A stretch of 64,000 nucleotides of DNA from Thermogemmatispora carboxidivorans (GCF_000702505.1 NZ_JNIM01000001.1:372001-436000), one strand, 5' to 3'; counted from the stretch's first letter, positions 24,538 to 33,855 are shown. Notes: generated by a model not told the origin, from the letters alone. Made by a program: numbers and translations.

Positions 24538-24945
24538 ATGGAGAACAAGAGTCAACGACCCTTACAGGTTGGCGACGTCCTGACCTACGAGCGCACCTTT
24601 AGCGCGGAGGACATCCGCCTCTTTGCCGAACTCTCGGGCGACAAAGGCCGGCATCACATGCAGCCTGACGCCCAGGGGCGGCTGATGGTCCAGGGCCTGC
24701 TTACTGCCAGCATCCCCACCAGGCTGGGCGGCGACCTCAACTTTATCGCGCGCACGATGCACATGGAATTTCTGCGCCCGGTCTTTGCCGGCGATCGCAT
24801 CCGCTGCGAAATGACCGTCAGCCGTCTCGAACCAGGCGACGGCTACCTCTCGCTCGAACTGATCTCGGTCTGCCGCAACCAGCATGGCAAGGAGGTACTG
24901 CGCGGAAGCGCCCAGGGCATTATTCGCCAGATAACGGCCCCCTGA
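24538..24945 (+). CDS. MaoC-like hotdog-fold protein
   Basis: A 135-residue hotdog-fold protein resembling MaoC/(R)-specific enoyl-CoA hydratases. The family motif SGDxNPxH appears as SGDKGRHH: Asp35 and His40 match the catalytic Asp and His by spacing, but the usual Asn-Pro is replaced by Gly-Arg. FLRPVFAGDRIRCEMTVSRL is the typical central strand pair. It may hydrate enoyl-CoA, act as a thioesterase-like binder, or be inactive. AAGGAG lies five bases ahead of the ATG; the longer upstream frame is rejected for its composition. It sits between the dehydrogenase and the thiolase on the same strand. Confidence 0.72.
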   Translation: MENKSQRPLQVGDVLTYERTFSAEDIRLFAELSGDKGRHHMQPDAQGRLMVQGLLTASIPTRLGGDLNFIARTMHMEFLRPVFAGDRIRCEMTVSRLEPGDGYLSLELISVCRNQHGKEVLRGSAQGIIRQITAP

Positions 24946-25181
24946 CTGGCGGGCTGCCGGCAGCTGAGAGCGGGACGTCTGACTGACTGACTCTGCCGCT
25001 GGCCTGGCGCCGTAGCCCGCCTGCCGTGAGCGTTGCTGCAGCACCTGTTCTGTTATGTTCAGCAACATACGCAGAGCAGAGCAGAGCAGACAAAACTCAT
25101 CCTGCCAGCGGGCGGCAAACGAAAGCTGTCCAGGCAGGCGCCCAATTGTCACAACAAGCCGATACGAGGAGCAGATCCCCT

Positions 25182-26378
25182 ATGATAGATGCTGTCATTG
25201 TCAGTGCCGTACGCACACCGATCGGACGCGCCAACAAAGGCGCCCTCAAGGACGTTCGTCCAGACGACCTGGCCGCCTTTGCCATTCGTGGCGCCCTTGA
25301 TCGCGTACCGCAGCTCGACCCTGCGCTGATCGAAGACGTCATTTTAGGCTGTGCCTTCCCCGAAGGCGAGCAGGGCATGAACATGGCGCGCATCGTCGCC
25401 CCGCTGGCGGGCCTGCCGGAGACCTGTGGAGGCGTCACCGTCAACCGCTTCTGTGCCTCCAGCCTGCAGGCCGTCAACATGGCCGCTCAGAGCATCATGC
25501 TGGGCCAGGGCGAGGCCATCGTCGCCGCCGGCGTTGAGAGCATGTCGCGTGTCCCGATGGGCGGCTTCAACCCCAGCTTCAACCCGCGCCTCATCAAGCC
25601 TGTTGAGGGCGAGCAATACGACTGGCCCTATCCGCCCACCGAGCAGGAATACGGCTTCTACAGCTACATCCCGATGGGCATGACCGCTGAGAACCTGGCG
25701 CGCAAATACAACATCAGCCGCCAGGCCCAGGACGCCTTTGCCCTGCGCAGTCACCAGCGGGCCGTGGCCGCCATTGACAGCGGCTTCTTCAAGCGTGAGA
25801 TCATCCCGGTCAAGCTGCCTGATGGGCGCCTTATGGAGACCGATGAGGGACCGCGGCGCGACACCTCGCTAGAAAAGCTTGCCGCTCTGGAGCCGGCCTT
25901 CATCAAAGACGGCACCGTCACCGCCGGCAACTCCAGTCCCCTCAACGACGGAGCCGCTGCTGTGGTGCTCATGTCTGCTGACAAAGCCCGCGAGCTTGGC
26001 ATTCAGCCGCTCGCGCGCGTCGTCGCGATGGCCGTCGCCGGCGTGCGGCCCGACATCATGGGCATCGGGCCTGTCCCGGCGGTCAAGAAAGTCCTGCAGC
26101 GCGCACGCATGCAACTCAGCGACATTGACATCATCGAACTCAACGAAGCCTTCGCCGTTCAGAATCTGGCCGTCATCCAGGAGCTGGGCATCGATGAAGA
26201 GAAGCTCAACCCGCACGGAGGTGCCATTGCCCTGGGCCATCCCCTGGGCTGCAGCGGCGCCCGCATCGTCGCCACCCTCATCAACGACCTGCAGACCGCC
26301 GGCAAGACCCTGGGTCTGGCCACCCTCTGTGTTGGTGGCGGCCAGGGCGTAGCGACCATCATCGAGAGGTTGTCGTAG
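25182..26378 (+). CDS. Acetyl-CoA acyltransferase (thiolase)
   Basis: A 398-residue thiolase that cleaves 3-ketoacyl-CoA with CoA to give acetyl-CoA. The nucleophilic Cys is in VNRFCASSLQAVNMAAQ, the His in [20 protein letters not shown] and the second Cys in LATLCVGGGQGVATII. The start [16 protein letters not shown] is the standard thiolase N-terminus and has GAGGAG ten bases ahead. The next gene begins 2 bp after its stop, so thiolase and the hydratase/dehydrogenase are translationally linked, as in trifunctional FadA/FadN pairs. A second thiolase in the window (45441-46637) is about equally long but belongs to another cluster. Confidence 0.94.
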   Translation: MIDAVIVSAVRTPIGRANKGALKDVRPDDLAAFAIRGALDRVPQLDPALIEDVILGCAFPEGEQGMNMARIVAPLAGLPETCGGVTVNRFCASSLQAVNMAAQSIMLGQGEAIVAAGVESMSRVPMGGFNPSFNPRLIKPVEGEQYDWPYPPTEQEYGFYSYIPMGMTAENLARKYNISRQAQDAFALRSHQRAVAAIDSGFFKREIIPVKLPDGRLMETDEGPRRDTSLEKLAALEPAFIKDGTVTAGNSSPLNDGAAAVVLMSADKARELGIQPLARVVAMAVAGVRPDIMGIGPVPAVKKVLQRARMQLSDIDIIELNEAFAVQNLAVIQELGIDEEKLNPHGGAIALGHPLGCSGARIVATLINDLQTAGKTLGLATLCVGGGQGVATIIERLS

Positions 26379-26380
26379 TC

Positions 26381-28843
26381 ATGGGGTACCAGATTCGCAA
26401 AGCAGCGGTCATCGGGGCCGGCGTCATGGGGGCCGCCATCGCCGCCCATCTCGCCAACGTCGGCATTCCCAGCCTCCTGCTGGACATCGTGCCGCCTGAC
26501 GCTGGCGCGGACCGCAACCGTGTCGCGCGCACCGGCCTGGAGCGCGCCCTCAAGGCTCGCCCTGCCGCCTTCTACAGTCCGAAAAAAGCCAGGCTCATCA
26601 CTGTTGGCAACATCGAAGACAACCTGCAAGAAGCAGCGCAGGCCGACTGGATCGTCGAAGCCGTCTTTGAGCGCCTCGACGTCAAGCAGCAACTCTATGA
26701 CAGATTGGAGCCGCTGCTAGGGGAGAGCACCATCGTCAGCTCCAACACCTCTGGTCTGCCAGCTCACCTGCTGACCGCCGGGCGCAGCGAGCGCTTCCGT
26801 CGCCACTTCCTCATCACCCACTTCTTCAACCCGGTGCGCTACATGCGCCTGCTGGAGATCGTCCCCGACCAGCAGACCGACCCGGAGCTGGTCAGCTTCA
26901 TGCAGGAGTTTGCCACCGAGGTACTGGGCAAGGGCGTCGTCCTGGCCAAAGATACACCCAACTTCATTGCCAACCGCATCGGCGTCTACGGCTTCCTGTC
27001 GACCATTCGCCGGGCCCTCGAAGAGGGCTACAGCGTCAGCGAAGTCGACGCCATTCTCGGCCCCAGCATGGGGCGACCCAAATCGGCAGTCTTCCGCACC
27101 GCCGACCTTTCTGGCCTCGACACCCTGGTCCACGTCGCCGACAACATCTACGAGAACGCCCCCGACGATCCCGAGCGCGAAGTCTTCCGCGTGCCCGAAG
27201 TCGTGCGCGAGCTCGTACGGCGCGGCTGGCTGGGAGAGAAGAGCGGCCAGGGCTTCTACAAGCGCATCAAGAACCCCGGTGGCGAGTCCACCATTCTTGA
27301 ACTGAACCTGCAGACCCTCGAATACCAGCCGCAGCAGAAGCCACGCTTCGAATCCATCGGGGCCGCGCGCAACATCGACGATCCTGCCGAGCGCATGTTG
27401 ACCGTCCTCAATGGCAACGATCGGGCGGCCCAACTGGCGCGCGAGACCCTGGCTGACTCGCTCATCTACGCCGCGCAGCTGGCCCCAGAGATTGCCGACA
27501 GCATCGTCGCCGTCGACCAGGCCATGCGCTGGGGCTTCAACTTCGATCTCGGCAGCTTCGAAGGCTGGGACATTCTCCTGGCGCATCCCGAGACACTCTA
27601 TCGTGTGCTGCGGGCCCATCCATCCTTTAAAGACGTCAGCGAAGAGCAGGCGCCGGCCACTCTCAGCGCCCTGGTCGAAAAGCACGGCTCCCGTCTCCCT
27701 GAGCTGGTGAGCCAGGTCATCACCCAGGGAGAAGGCTGCTTCTACAGCGGCCCCATTGGGCAGCGGCGCTACTTCGACTTCCGCAGCGGCAGCTACCAGC
27801 CACTGCCACAACTGGGCGGCAGCATCTCCCTCAGCGTGGCCAAAGCCCAAAGCAAGGTCATCCGCGAGAACGGCTCGGCCTCGCTGATCGATCTGGGCGA
27901 TGGCATTGTCTGCGTCGAATTCCACACCAAGATGAACGCCATCGACCAGGACATCATCGAGATGCTCCATTACGCCGTCGAAGAGGGACAGAAGCAGTAC
28001 CGGGCCATTGTCATCGCCAACGATGCCCCGGACTTCTCGGCAGGGGCCAACCTCTTCCTCATGCTCGTCGGCGCGCGTAACGGCCAATGGGAGATGCTGG
28101 AGCAGGCCGTCAACTCCTTCCAGCAGGTCAATATGCTTCTCAAGTACAGCCCCATCCCGGTTGTGGTCGCGCCCACCGGGCGCACCCTGGGTGGTGGCTG
28201 TGAAATCGTCATGCACAGCAGCCACGTCCGCGCCCACGCCGAGACCTACATCGGCCTCGTCGAAGTCGGGGCCGGTCTCATCCCGGGTGGGGGCGGCGTC
28301 AAAGAGCTGCTGCTACGCCACGGGGCCCGTCTCGAAGATCAGCAATCGCGTAGTGCTGGGGGACCATTTGCCGCCCCGCGGCGCGTCTTTGAAATCGTGG
28401 CGATGGCCACTGTCGCCACCAGCGCTGTCGAGGCCCAGGAATACCGCTTCCTGCGCAAGAGCGACAGCATCACCACCAATCGCGATCTCCTGCTGCGCGA
28501 CGCTAAGGCCGACGCCCTGCGCCTGGCTGAAGCGCGCGAAGCGGGACGCTGGCAGCCACCGCAGCCGGCCATGCTGCTGCTGCCCGGACCAGGTGGGCGC
28601 CTGGTGCTGGAGCAGCAGATTGACAACATGCTCCTCACGGGCAAGATCACCGAGCACGATGCCGTCATCGGGCGCCACCTGGCGCGCATCGTCACCGGTG
28701 GCAACACCTCGCCGCTGACGCCCCTGACCGAGCAACAGGTGCTCGATCTGGAGCGCGAGGCTTTCCTGAGCCTCTGCGGCATGGAGAAGACACAGGAGCG
28801 CATGCAGGCCATTCTCATGACTGGCAAGCCCCTGCGCAACTAA
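26381..28843 (+). CDS. fadN: 3-hydroxyacyl-CoA dehydrogenase / enoyl-CoA hydratase
   Basis: An 820-residue two-domain enzyme doing steps two and three of beta-oxidation. The N-terminal NAD-binding domain starts KAAVIGAGVMGAAIAAHLAN and carries HFFNPVRYMRLLEIVPD, which supplies the catalytic His. The C-terminal third is the enoyl-CoA hydratase (crotonase) part: VCVEFHTKMNAID, DFSAGANLFLM and GRTLGGGCEIVMHSSHVRAH. The order dehydrogenase-then-hydratase and the length match FadN of Bacillus rather than E. coli FadB. It begins 2 bp after the thiolase stop. Confidence 0.93.
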   Translation: MGYQIRKAAVIGAGVMGAAIAAHLANVGIPSLLLDIVPPDAGADRNRVARTGLERALKARPAAFYSPKKARLITVGNIEDNLQEAAQADWIVEAVFERLDVKQQLYDRLEPLLGESTIVSSNTSGLPAHLLTAGRSERFRRHFLITHFFNPVRYMRLLEIVPDQQTDPELVSFMQEFATEVLGKGVVLAKDTPNFIANRIGVYGFLSTIRRALEEGYSVSEVDAILGPSMGRPKSAVFRTADLSGLDTLVHVADNIYENAPDDPEREVFRVPEVVRELVRRGWLGEKSGQGFYKRIKNPGGESTILELNLQTLEYQPQQKPRFESIGAARNIDDPAERMLTVLNGNDRAAQLARETLADSLIYAAQLAPEIADSIVAVDQAMRWGFNFDLGSFEGWDILLAHPETLYRVLRAHPSFKDVSEEQAPATLSALVEKHGSRLPELVSQVITQGEGCFYSGPIGQRRYFDFRSGSYQPLPQLGGSISLSVAKAQSKVIRENGSASLIDLGDGIVCVEFHTKMNAIDQDIIEMLHYAVEEGQKQYRAIVIANDAPDFSAGANLFLMLVGARNGQWEMLEQAVNSFQQVNMLLKYSPIPVVVAPTGRTLGGGCEIVMHSSHVRAHAETYIGLVEVGAGLIPGGGGVKELLLRHGARLEDQQSRSAGGPFAAPRRVFEIVAMATVATSAVEAQEYRFLRKSDSITTNRDLLLRDAKADALRLAEAREAGRWQPPQPAMLLLPGPGGRLVLEQQIDNMLLTGKITEHDAVIGRHLARIVTGGNTSPLTPLTEQQVLDLEREAFLSLCGMEKTQERMQAILMTGKPLRN

Positions 28844-29132
28844 CCTTGCTCACGAGCGAGCGAACAAACGAGCAACCAACAACATCGCATTGATCGGGCC
28901 AAGCTCAAGCAAAGCGGGCCTGGGGTCAGGCCGCGTGCGACGCAGCGCGCGGCGGCCCCAGGTCGCCGCAGCGACCGCCGCCTCGCGGGCAAGCGCGTCT
29001 ACTCTCCCCGAGCGAGGTCATCCCGGAGCGGTGCAGCGCTGCCAGCCAAGTGCACCAGGACAGCAAAGCAGGATCGCCTCCGCGCAGAAGCGGAGGCCTA
29101 GCCGCAAGGAAAGGAAAGGAGCCGAGTCCGTC

Positions 29133-30062
29133 ATGGCGATCGACATCAGCAAGGCTTCACTCAAAGAGCTTGGTCAACTGGGAGGAGACGCCATCATCGT
29201 TGGCGAGATCGATGAAAAGCTCGTCAACCTGCCGACCTATCGCGAGCTGTACCAGCGTTGGGAGAAGCAGCAATGGAGCACCCAGGACATCGACTTCAGC
29301 GCTGACCGCCAGCAATGGGGCCAGATCGAGGAGGCGGCTCGTCCGGTGCACATCAGCGGCTTCGTCGTCTTCTTCCAGGGGGAAGTCAGCGTCACTCATA
29401 CCCTCATCCCCTACTGCGCCGCTGCCCCCAAAGAAGAGCAGCGCATCTTTCTCACCACCCAGCTCGTTGACGAAGCGCGCCATTCCGTCTTCTTTGACCG
29501 TTTCTTCCGCGAGGCTTTGGGCTTTGAGGGCGAAGACATCGAGGCCCTGCTTGTCCAGATCCGTCCCCTGCTGCGCGAAAGCGAGCGGCAGGTCCTGATG
29601 GAGGGCCTGGTCGAGATTGGCCAGCGCATCCAGGCCGAGCCGGAGAAGCTGGAGCACCTGGTCGAAGGCGTCACCCTCTACCACATCATCACCGAAGGCA
29701 CCCTGGCCCTGGCCGGCCAGCGCAGCATGCTCAACCGCAACAAGCGCATGGGCTGGTATCCGGGCTTCCAGCAAGGTTTCAACGCCATTGCCCGCGACGA
29801 ATCGCGCCACGTCCTCTTCGGCGTGCGCTTCCTACGCGACATGGTGCAGGAGGATGCCCGTTATGCCGGAGTCATTCGTGACACCATCCAGAAATGGATG
29901 CCGCAGATTCACGACATCCTCTATCTCTCGGACTTCCAGCGTGCCTTGTTGAGCAGCTTTGGCGAAGACCCCGACGAACTCCTCAGGTTTGGCATGAACT
30001 CGCTGCGCAAGAAGCTCAAGGTCATCGGCGTTCCCTCTGACTTCCTGCCAGCGGTTGCCTAG
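29133..30062 (+). CDS. R2-like ligand-binding oxidase
   Basis: A 309-residue ferritin-like protein of the R2lox family, which builds a Mn/Fe cofactor, binds a long-chain fatty acid and forms an unusual Val-Tyr ether crosslink. The six metal ligands are visible: Glu84 (FFQGEVSV), Glu114 and His117 (DEARH), Glu188 (IITEGTLA), Glu223 and His226 (DESRH). Val87 and Tyr183 are at the same distances from Glu84 and Glu188 as the crosslinked pair in the Geobacillus protein. It lacks the radical-transfer features of true ribonucleotide reductase R2. AAAGGAG lies ahead of the ATG. It is the last gene of the fatty-acid cluster. Its physiological substrate is unknown in any organism. Confidence 0.9.
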   Translation: MAIDISKASLKELGQLGGDAIIVGEIDEKLVNLPTYRELYQRWEKQQWSTQDIDFSADRQQWGQIEEAARPVHISGFVVFFQGEVSVTHTLIPYCAAAPKEEQRIFLTTQLVDEARHSVFFDRFFREALGFEGEDIEALLVQIRPLLRESERQVLMEGLVEIGQRIQAEPEKLEHLVEGVTLYHIITEGTLALAGQRSMLNRNKRMGWYPGFQQGFNAIARDESRHVLFGVRFLRDMVQEDARYAGVIRDTIQKWMPQIHDILYLSDFQRALLSSFGEDPDELLRFGMNSLRKKLKVIGVPSDFLPAVA

Positions 30063-30164
30063 CCTGGCTTGAGGCGAGCGAGCTGAGCTAGCGATAGAGC
30101 AAGGAGGCGCGGGTCTTTGTGGGGGTGTGGAGGCCCGTGCCCCCCTTTGAAAGTCACAGCCGAG

Positions 30165-30219
30165 GAGAATCTGTCTGCCTGGCCTGCCAGTCGTGAAGAT
30201 GCCAGGCTGCCAGATTCTT
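30165..30219 (+). terminator. Stem-loop after the fatty-acid cluster
   Basis: GAGAATCTG (30165-30173) pairs with CAGATTCTT (30211-30219), and GCCTGGC (30177-30183) pairs with GCCAGGC (30201-30207), about 16 bp in two steps. It is followed by CTTGGTTATTC, only weakly T-rich. It lies 100 nt after the last gene. A smaller GGGGG/CCCCC hairpin at 30121-30146 precedes it. Confidence 0.5.
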
Positions 30220-30338
30220 CTTGGTTATTCAGTTATTCCGCTTGCGAATATAATCTGCTGAAAAGCCCCACCTCTCCCATCATATCTTGCAGATAATTAC
30301 ACAAGATTACCAGTAAGAGTCAGAAGACAAAGGATCTA

Positions 30339-30584
30339 ATGATACGTATTATACTTTATCTTAGTAAAGGGGAAATAGAGTCAATTCAGCTTGTCGTCTG
30401 CAGTGTCCTGGTGCGCCCACAAGAATATTACTATATGACTGATTTCGGAGCCTTTCGGCGTCAGCCCGAGCACTATGCGCCTGGAGCTGTTCGCTTCCTG
30501 ATTGTGCGTATGCCTGGGCGCATCGAGGCTATCGTCAAGAGATGGTATGCGCTGATCCAGCAGAAAGGAGAAGGGTCCTCATGA
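30339..30584 (+). CDS. Hypothetical small protein (81 aa) coupled to the helicase
   Basis: I do not recognise this protein. It starts MIRIILYLSKGEIESIQL and has a C-terminal basic helix (GRIEAIVKRWYALIQQKG). AAAGGAT lies ahead of the ATG at 30339; an in-frame ATG at 30435 would give 49 residues but has no ribosome binding site. Its TGA stop overlaps the ATG at 30581 of the helicase N-terminal frame as ATGA, so the two would be translationally coupled. A TATAAT at 30249-30254 may be its promoter. Confidence 0.5.
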   Translation: MIRIILYLSKGEIESIQLVVCSVLVRPQEYYYMTDFGAFRRQPEHYAPGAVRFLIVRMPGRIEAIVKRWYALIQQKGEGSS

Positions 30585-30750
30585 AGGCGCTGCGTGACCT
30601 GACCCACGAGCTGGCGATTGATCAGGCGATTCGGGCAATTGACAGTCGCACCACGCTGCGGATTGCTCTGTCCCACGACGATGGCCAGTATGATCGAGAA
30701 CAGCTCAAGACCATGCTGCAGTATGGCTACCTGCATGAGGTAGAGGGCAT
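30581..30750 (+). pseudogene. N-terminal part of the helicase, out of frame with the rest
   Basis: From ATG 30581 the frame codes MKALRDLTHELAIDQAIRAI and so on to YGYLHEVEG near 30748, then loses protein character. The frame of the downstream helicase has a stop at 30736-30738 and then reads HNVLNGHDEDREGAIDAF, which continues naturally from YGYLHEVEG. One extra base at about 30745-30750 would join both into a single protein of about 1066 residues. So either this gene carries a one-base deletion, the sequence has an error, or reading shifts frame here. Confidence 0.6.
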
Positions 30751-30879
30751 AACGTCCTCAACGGACATGACGAAGATCGCGAGGGGGCCATTGACGCTTT
30801 TCGCACCGCCTATGCCTGCTGGCGGGCGCTTGCCTTTCTGCCTCGGGGAGAGAGAGCCGCCGATCCTGCCCATCCTGGA

Positions 30880-33780
30880 TTGCAGCTCATCGAGCAAGAG
30901 CTGGCCGAAGAAGGTCTGCCTCCGGCCCTCAACCTGGCCTTTCGTCTGGGGATTGCTGGCCTCCTGGGAGAGCGCAACGCCGAAGTGCGGCTTGACCTGA
31001 GCCATTTCCGGCTTGATCCGAGCAGCGACCTGGGAGACCGTTGGCGCGACGGACTGCTCCAACGCATCTGTTGCGCCTTCCTCCTGCTCGTCAGAAAAGA
31101 CGGCGGCTGGAGCGATATTGACCAGGCCCTGGAGTATGTCCAGCAACTGCGCCAGGAACAGAAACGCGGCGAAGCTCGCTATCTAGAGCAGCAACCGGAG
31201 GAGCGTCAGCCCTGGGTGGCGGTCGAGCTGCTGGCCCTCTATCACGCCCTGCGCCTCATCTCGCTCGTGGGTAGCTATCTGCTTGGCAAAGAGCCAGGCT
31301 CGCAGCGACTTCGGCTTCGGCTGGACCGTCACCATAGCGAAGCCGTCACCCTCCTGTTACGCTGTCAACTCGTTCCCCTGGCCCATCTGGTCGATCTGCT
31401 CTGGCTCGGCTGTCATGCCCTGGTGCAAAACGCCCTCTGGACCCATGCCGAGCGTCTTGATCCGGTCACGCGCGCCTTCATCGAGTCCCTCACTTCACGG
31501 GCGCGTGCGCAACCAGTACTAGAACTCTGGCCTGGCCAACAACAGGCCCTTGAGCGACACCTCCTTGACACCTATCGCCGTGCAATCGTCGTCGAGATGC
31601 CTACCAGCGGAGGTAAGACCCTGTTAGCCAAATTCGTCATGCTCCAGACCAGAGCCTTGCAGCCGGAGGCGCGCATTGCCTACGTTGTGCCGACGCGCGC
31701 CCTGGTCAATCAAATCACCCTTGACCTGCGCCATGACTTCCAGGGCCTGGAGCTGCCGGGTGGTCCCCTGCACATTGAGCAAACTGTCCCCGCCTTTGAG
31801 CTTGATCCGACCGAGGGCCGCCTGCTTACGGACGCTATTGACGTCCTTGTCACCACCCCAGAAAAACTTGATTTACTCATCAGAGCTCGTCATCCCGTTG
31901 TCAGGGACCTGGCTCTGATCATTGTCGACGAAGCCCACAACCTCGGCGATGGCGACCGCGGTCTCCGCCTCGAGCTCCTGCTTGGTATGATCAAGCGCGA
32001 CTTCCCGCGCTCACGCTTCCTGCTGCTCTCACCGTTCGTACCAAATGCCGACGAACTCCTGCGCTGGCTTGGCAATGACCGCTCTCCGCTGCCTATTGTC
32101 CTCGACTGGAAGCCTGGCCGCAAAGTAACAGGCCTCATCTACGAAGAATCGGGCCGGCAGGCAGCACAGCAAAGAAGCCTCATCTTTGAAACAGTACCCT
32201 CCATCCACTCCACCGAGATCGAACCGGGGCAACGGATTACACTGGGACCTCTGGCGCAGCCCCGCAACAGCAAAGAGAAGCTCTCGGCAGCGGCAGCGGC
32301 CATTTTTGCAGAGAGAGGAAGCGTGCTGGTGCTTTGCCGTGGCCCGCTCACCGCCGTCAAACGTGCTCGGCAAATCAGTCGGGGGCGCCAGCCGGTCGCC
32401 TCGCATGAGCTGCTTGATGCCACCTGTCACTACATTGCCGTCGAACAGGGGCCAGACAGCCCCCTGATCGCCTGCCTTGAGCGCGGCGTAGCCTATCATC
32501 ATAGTGGCCTCTCCCCTGAGCTACGCTGGCTCATCGAAGATCTCATTCGCGCCCAAGTCGTCCACGTCGTCTGTGGCACTACCACCCTCGCCCAGGGTGT
32601 GCACTTCCCCATCGCCACCGTAGTCATCGAAACGCTCAAAAAAGGCTCAGAGGACCTCTCTTTCCAGGACTTCGGAAACATTGCTGGCAGGGCCGGGCGG
32701 ACCCTTATCGATAGCATCGGCATCGTTGCCCTACCGGTGTCCACATCGCAGCAGAAGGAGGATGTTCGCAACTTCCTCCGGCAGGAGGCCCAGCAGGTGA
32801 TCAGTCAGCTGATCGAGGTTCTCGCCCGGATCGATAGCCTGGAAGCCAAGTTCACCATCGACTTCGTGCGCAAGCACAGGCTCCTTTCCCCCCTCTTGCA
32901 GTTTATTGCCCATGCCGTGCACCTTTTTAACTACCAGACCGTCAGAGAAGAGCTGGAGGACCTCATTCAATCCAGTCTGGCCTATCATCAACTTCGGAAA
33001 AAGGATGAAGAAGCGCTGAAAAAGCTCTTTATTCTCTCTCATCGTTATCTAGAGACCCTGCGCACGAACCGCCACCTGGCTCTGGCGGACCAGACCGGTT
33101 TTTCCACCCCAAGCGTCAACTGGTTACTTGCCCAGAGGAGCGAGTATCCCGAGCTGACGCAGCCTGAAAACTGGCAGCCAGACCATCTCTTTCGTGATGA
33201 CCCGCTGCCGCTCTTCAGGCGCTTACAACTGATCGCGCAACTGCCAGAGATTGATCTCTCCAACAAGCGGCGCAAGCCTCTCTCACTCCCTCAGCTAGCT
33301 CAGACGATGACTGCCTGGGTCAATGGCCAGCCCCTGCACGTGCTGGCCCGGCTCGCAGAGCAGCAACCCGCATCTGAGCAAGCTTCTGGCGAGCTGGATA
33401 CCGATTTCTTCAGCCAGCTCAGCCTCATTTCCTGGGGGATGGGGGCTTTAGAGACTATCTATCTCAGCGGCCAGGAAGCGCCCGACCGCGGCGAGGCCCC
33501 CTATGTTCCGGCGATGCTCTACTTCGGCGTGCGTCGCAAAGAAGCAGTCTGGCTGCGCATGAGCGGTGTACCGCGCCCCGTAGCCGAGGGCCTGGCCCAG
33601 CTCTGGAAGAAGGAAGAACGCGGCGAGCCTGCAAACTTCTCCCAGATTCGTCGTTGGGTGAACAGTCTCAGCGAAGCTCAATGGCAAGAAGCCCTTGCCA
33701 GAACTGCTCCCACCGGCCTGACAGCGCGTGACCTGCGCGTGATCTGGGGCAGCCTGACCGGAGAGAGTAGGGCAAGATAG
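30880..33780 (+). CDS. Ski2-like DEAD/DEAH-box helicase (probably frameshifted at its 5' end)
   Basis: The longest frame with a start codon begins at TTG 30880 and codes 966 residues; the natural N-terminus is probably at 30581 in another frame. Helicase motifs are complete: motif I EMPTSGGKTLLAKF, Ia YVVPTRALVNQ, II VDEAHNLGDGDRG, III LLSPFVPNADELLRWL, V GTTTLAQGVHFPIATV, and VI FGNIAGRAGR. GVAYHHSGLSPELRWLIEDL is typical of the Ski2-like group, which unwinds DNA or RNA. The first 230 residues and the C-terminal 350 are helical without recognised domains. Helicases of this kind occur both in repair and in defence systems such as Hachiman, but no HamA-like partner is visible. The small upstream gene is the only candidate partner. 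Confidence 0.8.
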   Translation: MQLIEQELAEEGLPPALNLAFRLGIAGLLGERNAEVRLDLSHFRLDPSSDLGDRWRDGLLQRICCAFLLLVRKDGGWSDIDQALEYVQQLRQEQKRGEARYLEQQPEERQPWVAVELLALYHALRLISLVGSYLLGKEPGSQRLRLRLDRHHSEAVTLLLRCQLVPLAHLVDLLWLGCHALVQNALWTHAERLDPVTRAFIESLTSRARAQPVLELWPGQQQALERHLLDTYRRAIVVEMPTSGGKTLLAKFVMLQTRALQPEARIAYVVPTRALVNQITLDLRHDFQGLELPGGPLHIEQTVPAFELDPTEGRLLTDAIDVLVTTPEKLDLLIRARHPVVRDLALIIVDEAHNLGDGDRGLRLELLLGMIKRDFPRSRFLLLSPFVPNADELLRWLGNDRSPLPIVLDWKPGRKVTGLIYEESGRQAAQQRSLIFETVPSIHSTEIEPGQRITLGPLAQPRNSKEKLSAAAAAIFAERGSVLVLCRGPLTAVKRARQISRGRQPVASHELLDATCHYIAVEQGPDSPLIACLERGVAYHHSGLSPELRWLIEDLIRAQVVHVVCGTTTLAQGVHFPIATVVIETLKKGSEDLSFQDFGNIAGRAGRTLIDSIGIVALPVSTSQQKEDVRNFLRQEAQQVISQLIEVLARIDSLEAKFTIDFVRKHRLLSPLLQFIAHAVHLFNYQTVREELEDLIQSSLAYHQLRKKDEEALKKLFILSHRYLETLRTNRHLALADQTGFSTPSVNWLLAQRSEYPELTQPENWQPDHLFRDDPLPLFRRLQLIAQLPEIDLSNKRRKPLSLPQLAQTMTAWVNGQPLHVLARLAEQQPASEQASGELDTDFFSQLSLISWGMGALETIYLSGQEAPDRGEAPYVPAMLYFGVRRKEAVWLRMSGVPRPVAEGLAQLWKKEERGEPANFSQIRRWVNSLSEAQWQEALARTAPTGLTARDLRVIWGSLTGESRAR

Positions 33781-33812
33781 GAGCGGTCTCAGGGGGAAAG
33801 CAAGCTGCCGAC

Positions 33813-33855
33813 AAAAAGCCAGGCTGGTGACAGCAGGAAGCAGAACCAGCCTGGC
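33813..33855 (-). terminator. Intrinsic terminator of the ABC ATPase gene
   Basis: GCCAGGCTGGT (33818-33828) and ACCAGCCTGGC (33845-33855) form a perfect 11-bp stem. On the minus strand the stem is followed directly by five Ts (complement of 33813-33817). It lies about 90 nt beyond the stop of the gene at 33943. Confidence 0.8.

Noticed and set aside
26717..28237. 506-codon frame antisense to the FadN-type gene
   Set aside because: Shadow of a well-conserved gene; no domain recognisable and no start signals.
30339..33780. Hachiman (HamA-HamB) defence pair
   Set aside because: The helicase could resemble HamB, but the small upstream protein is far shorter than HamA and shows no DUF1837 features that I can see.
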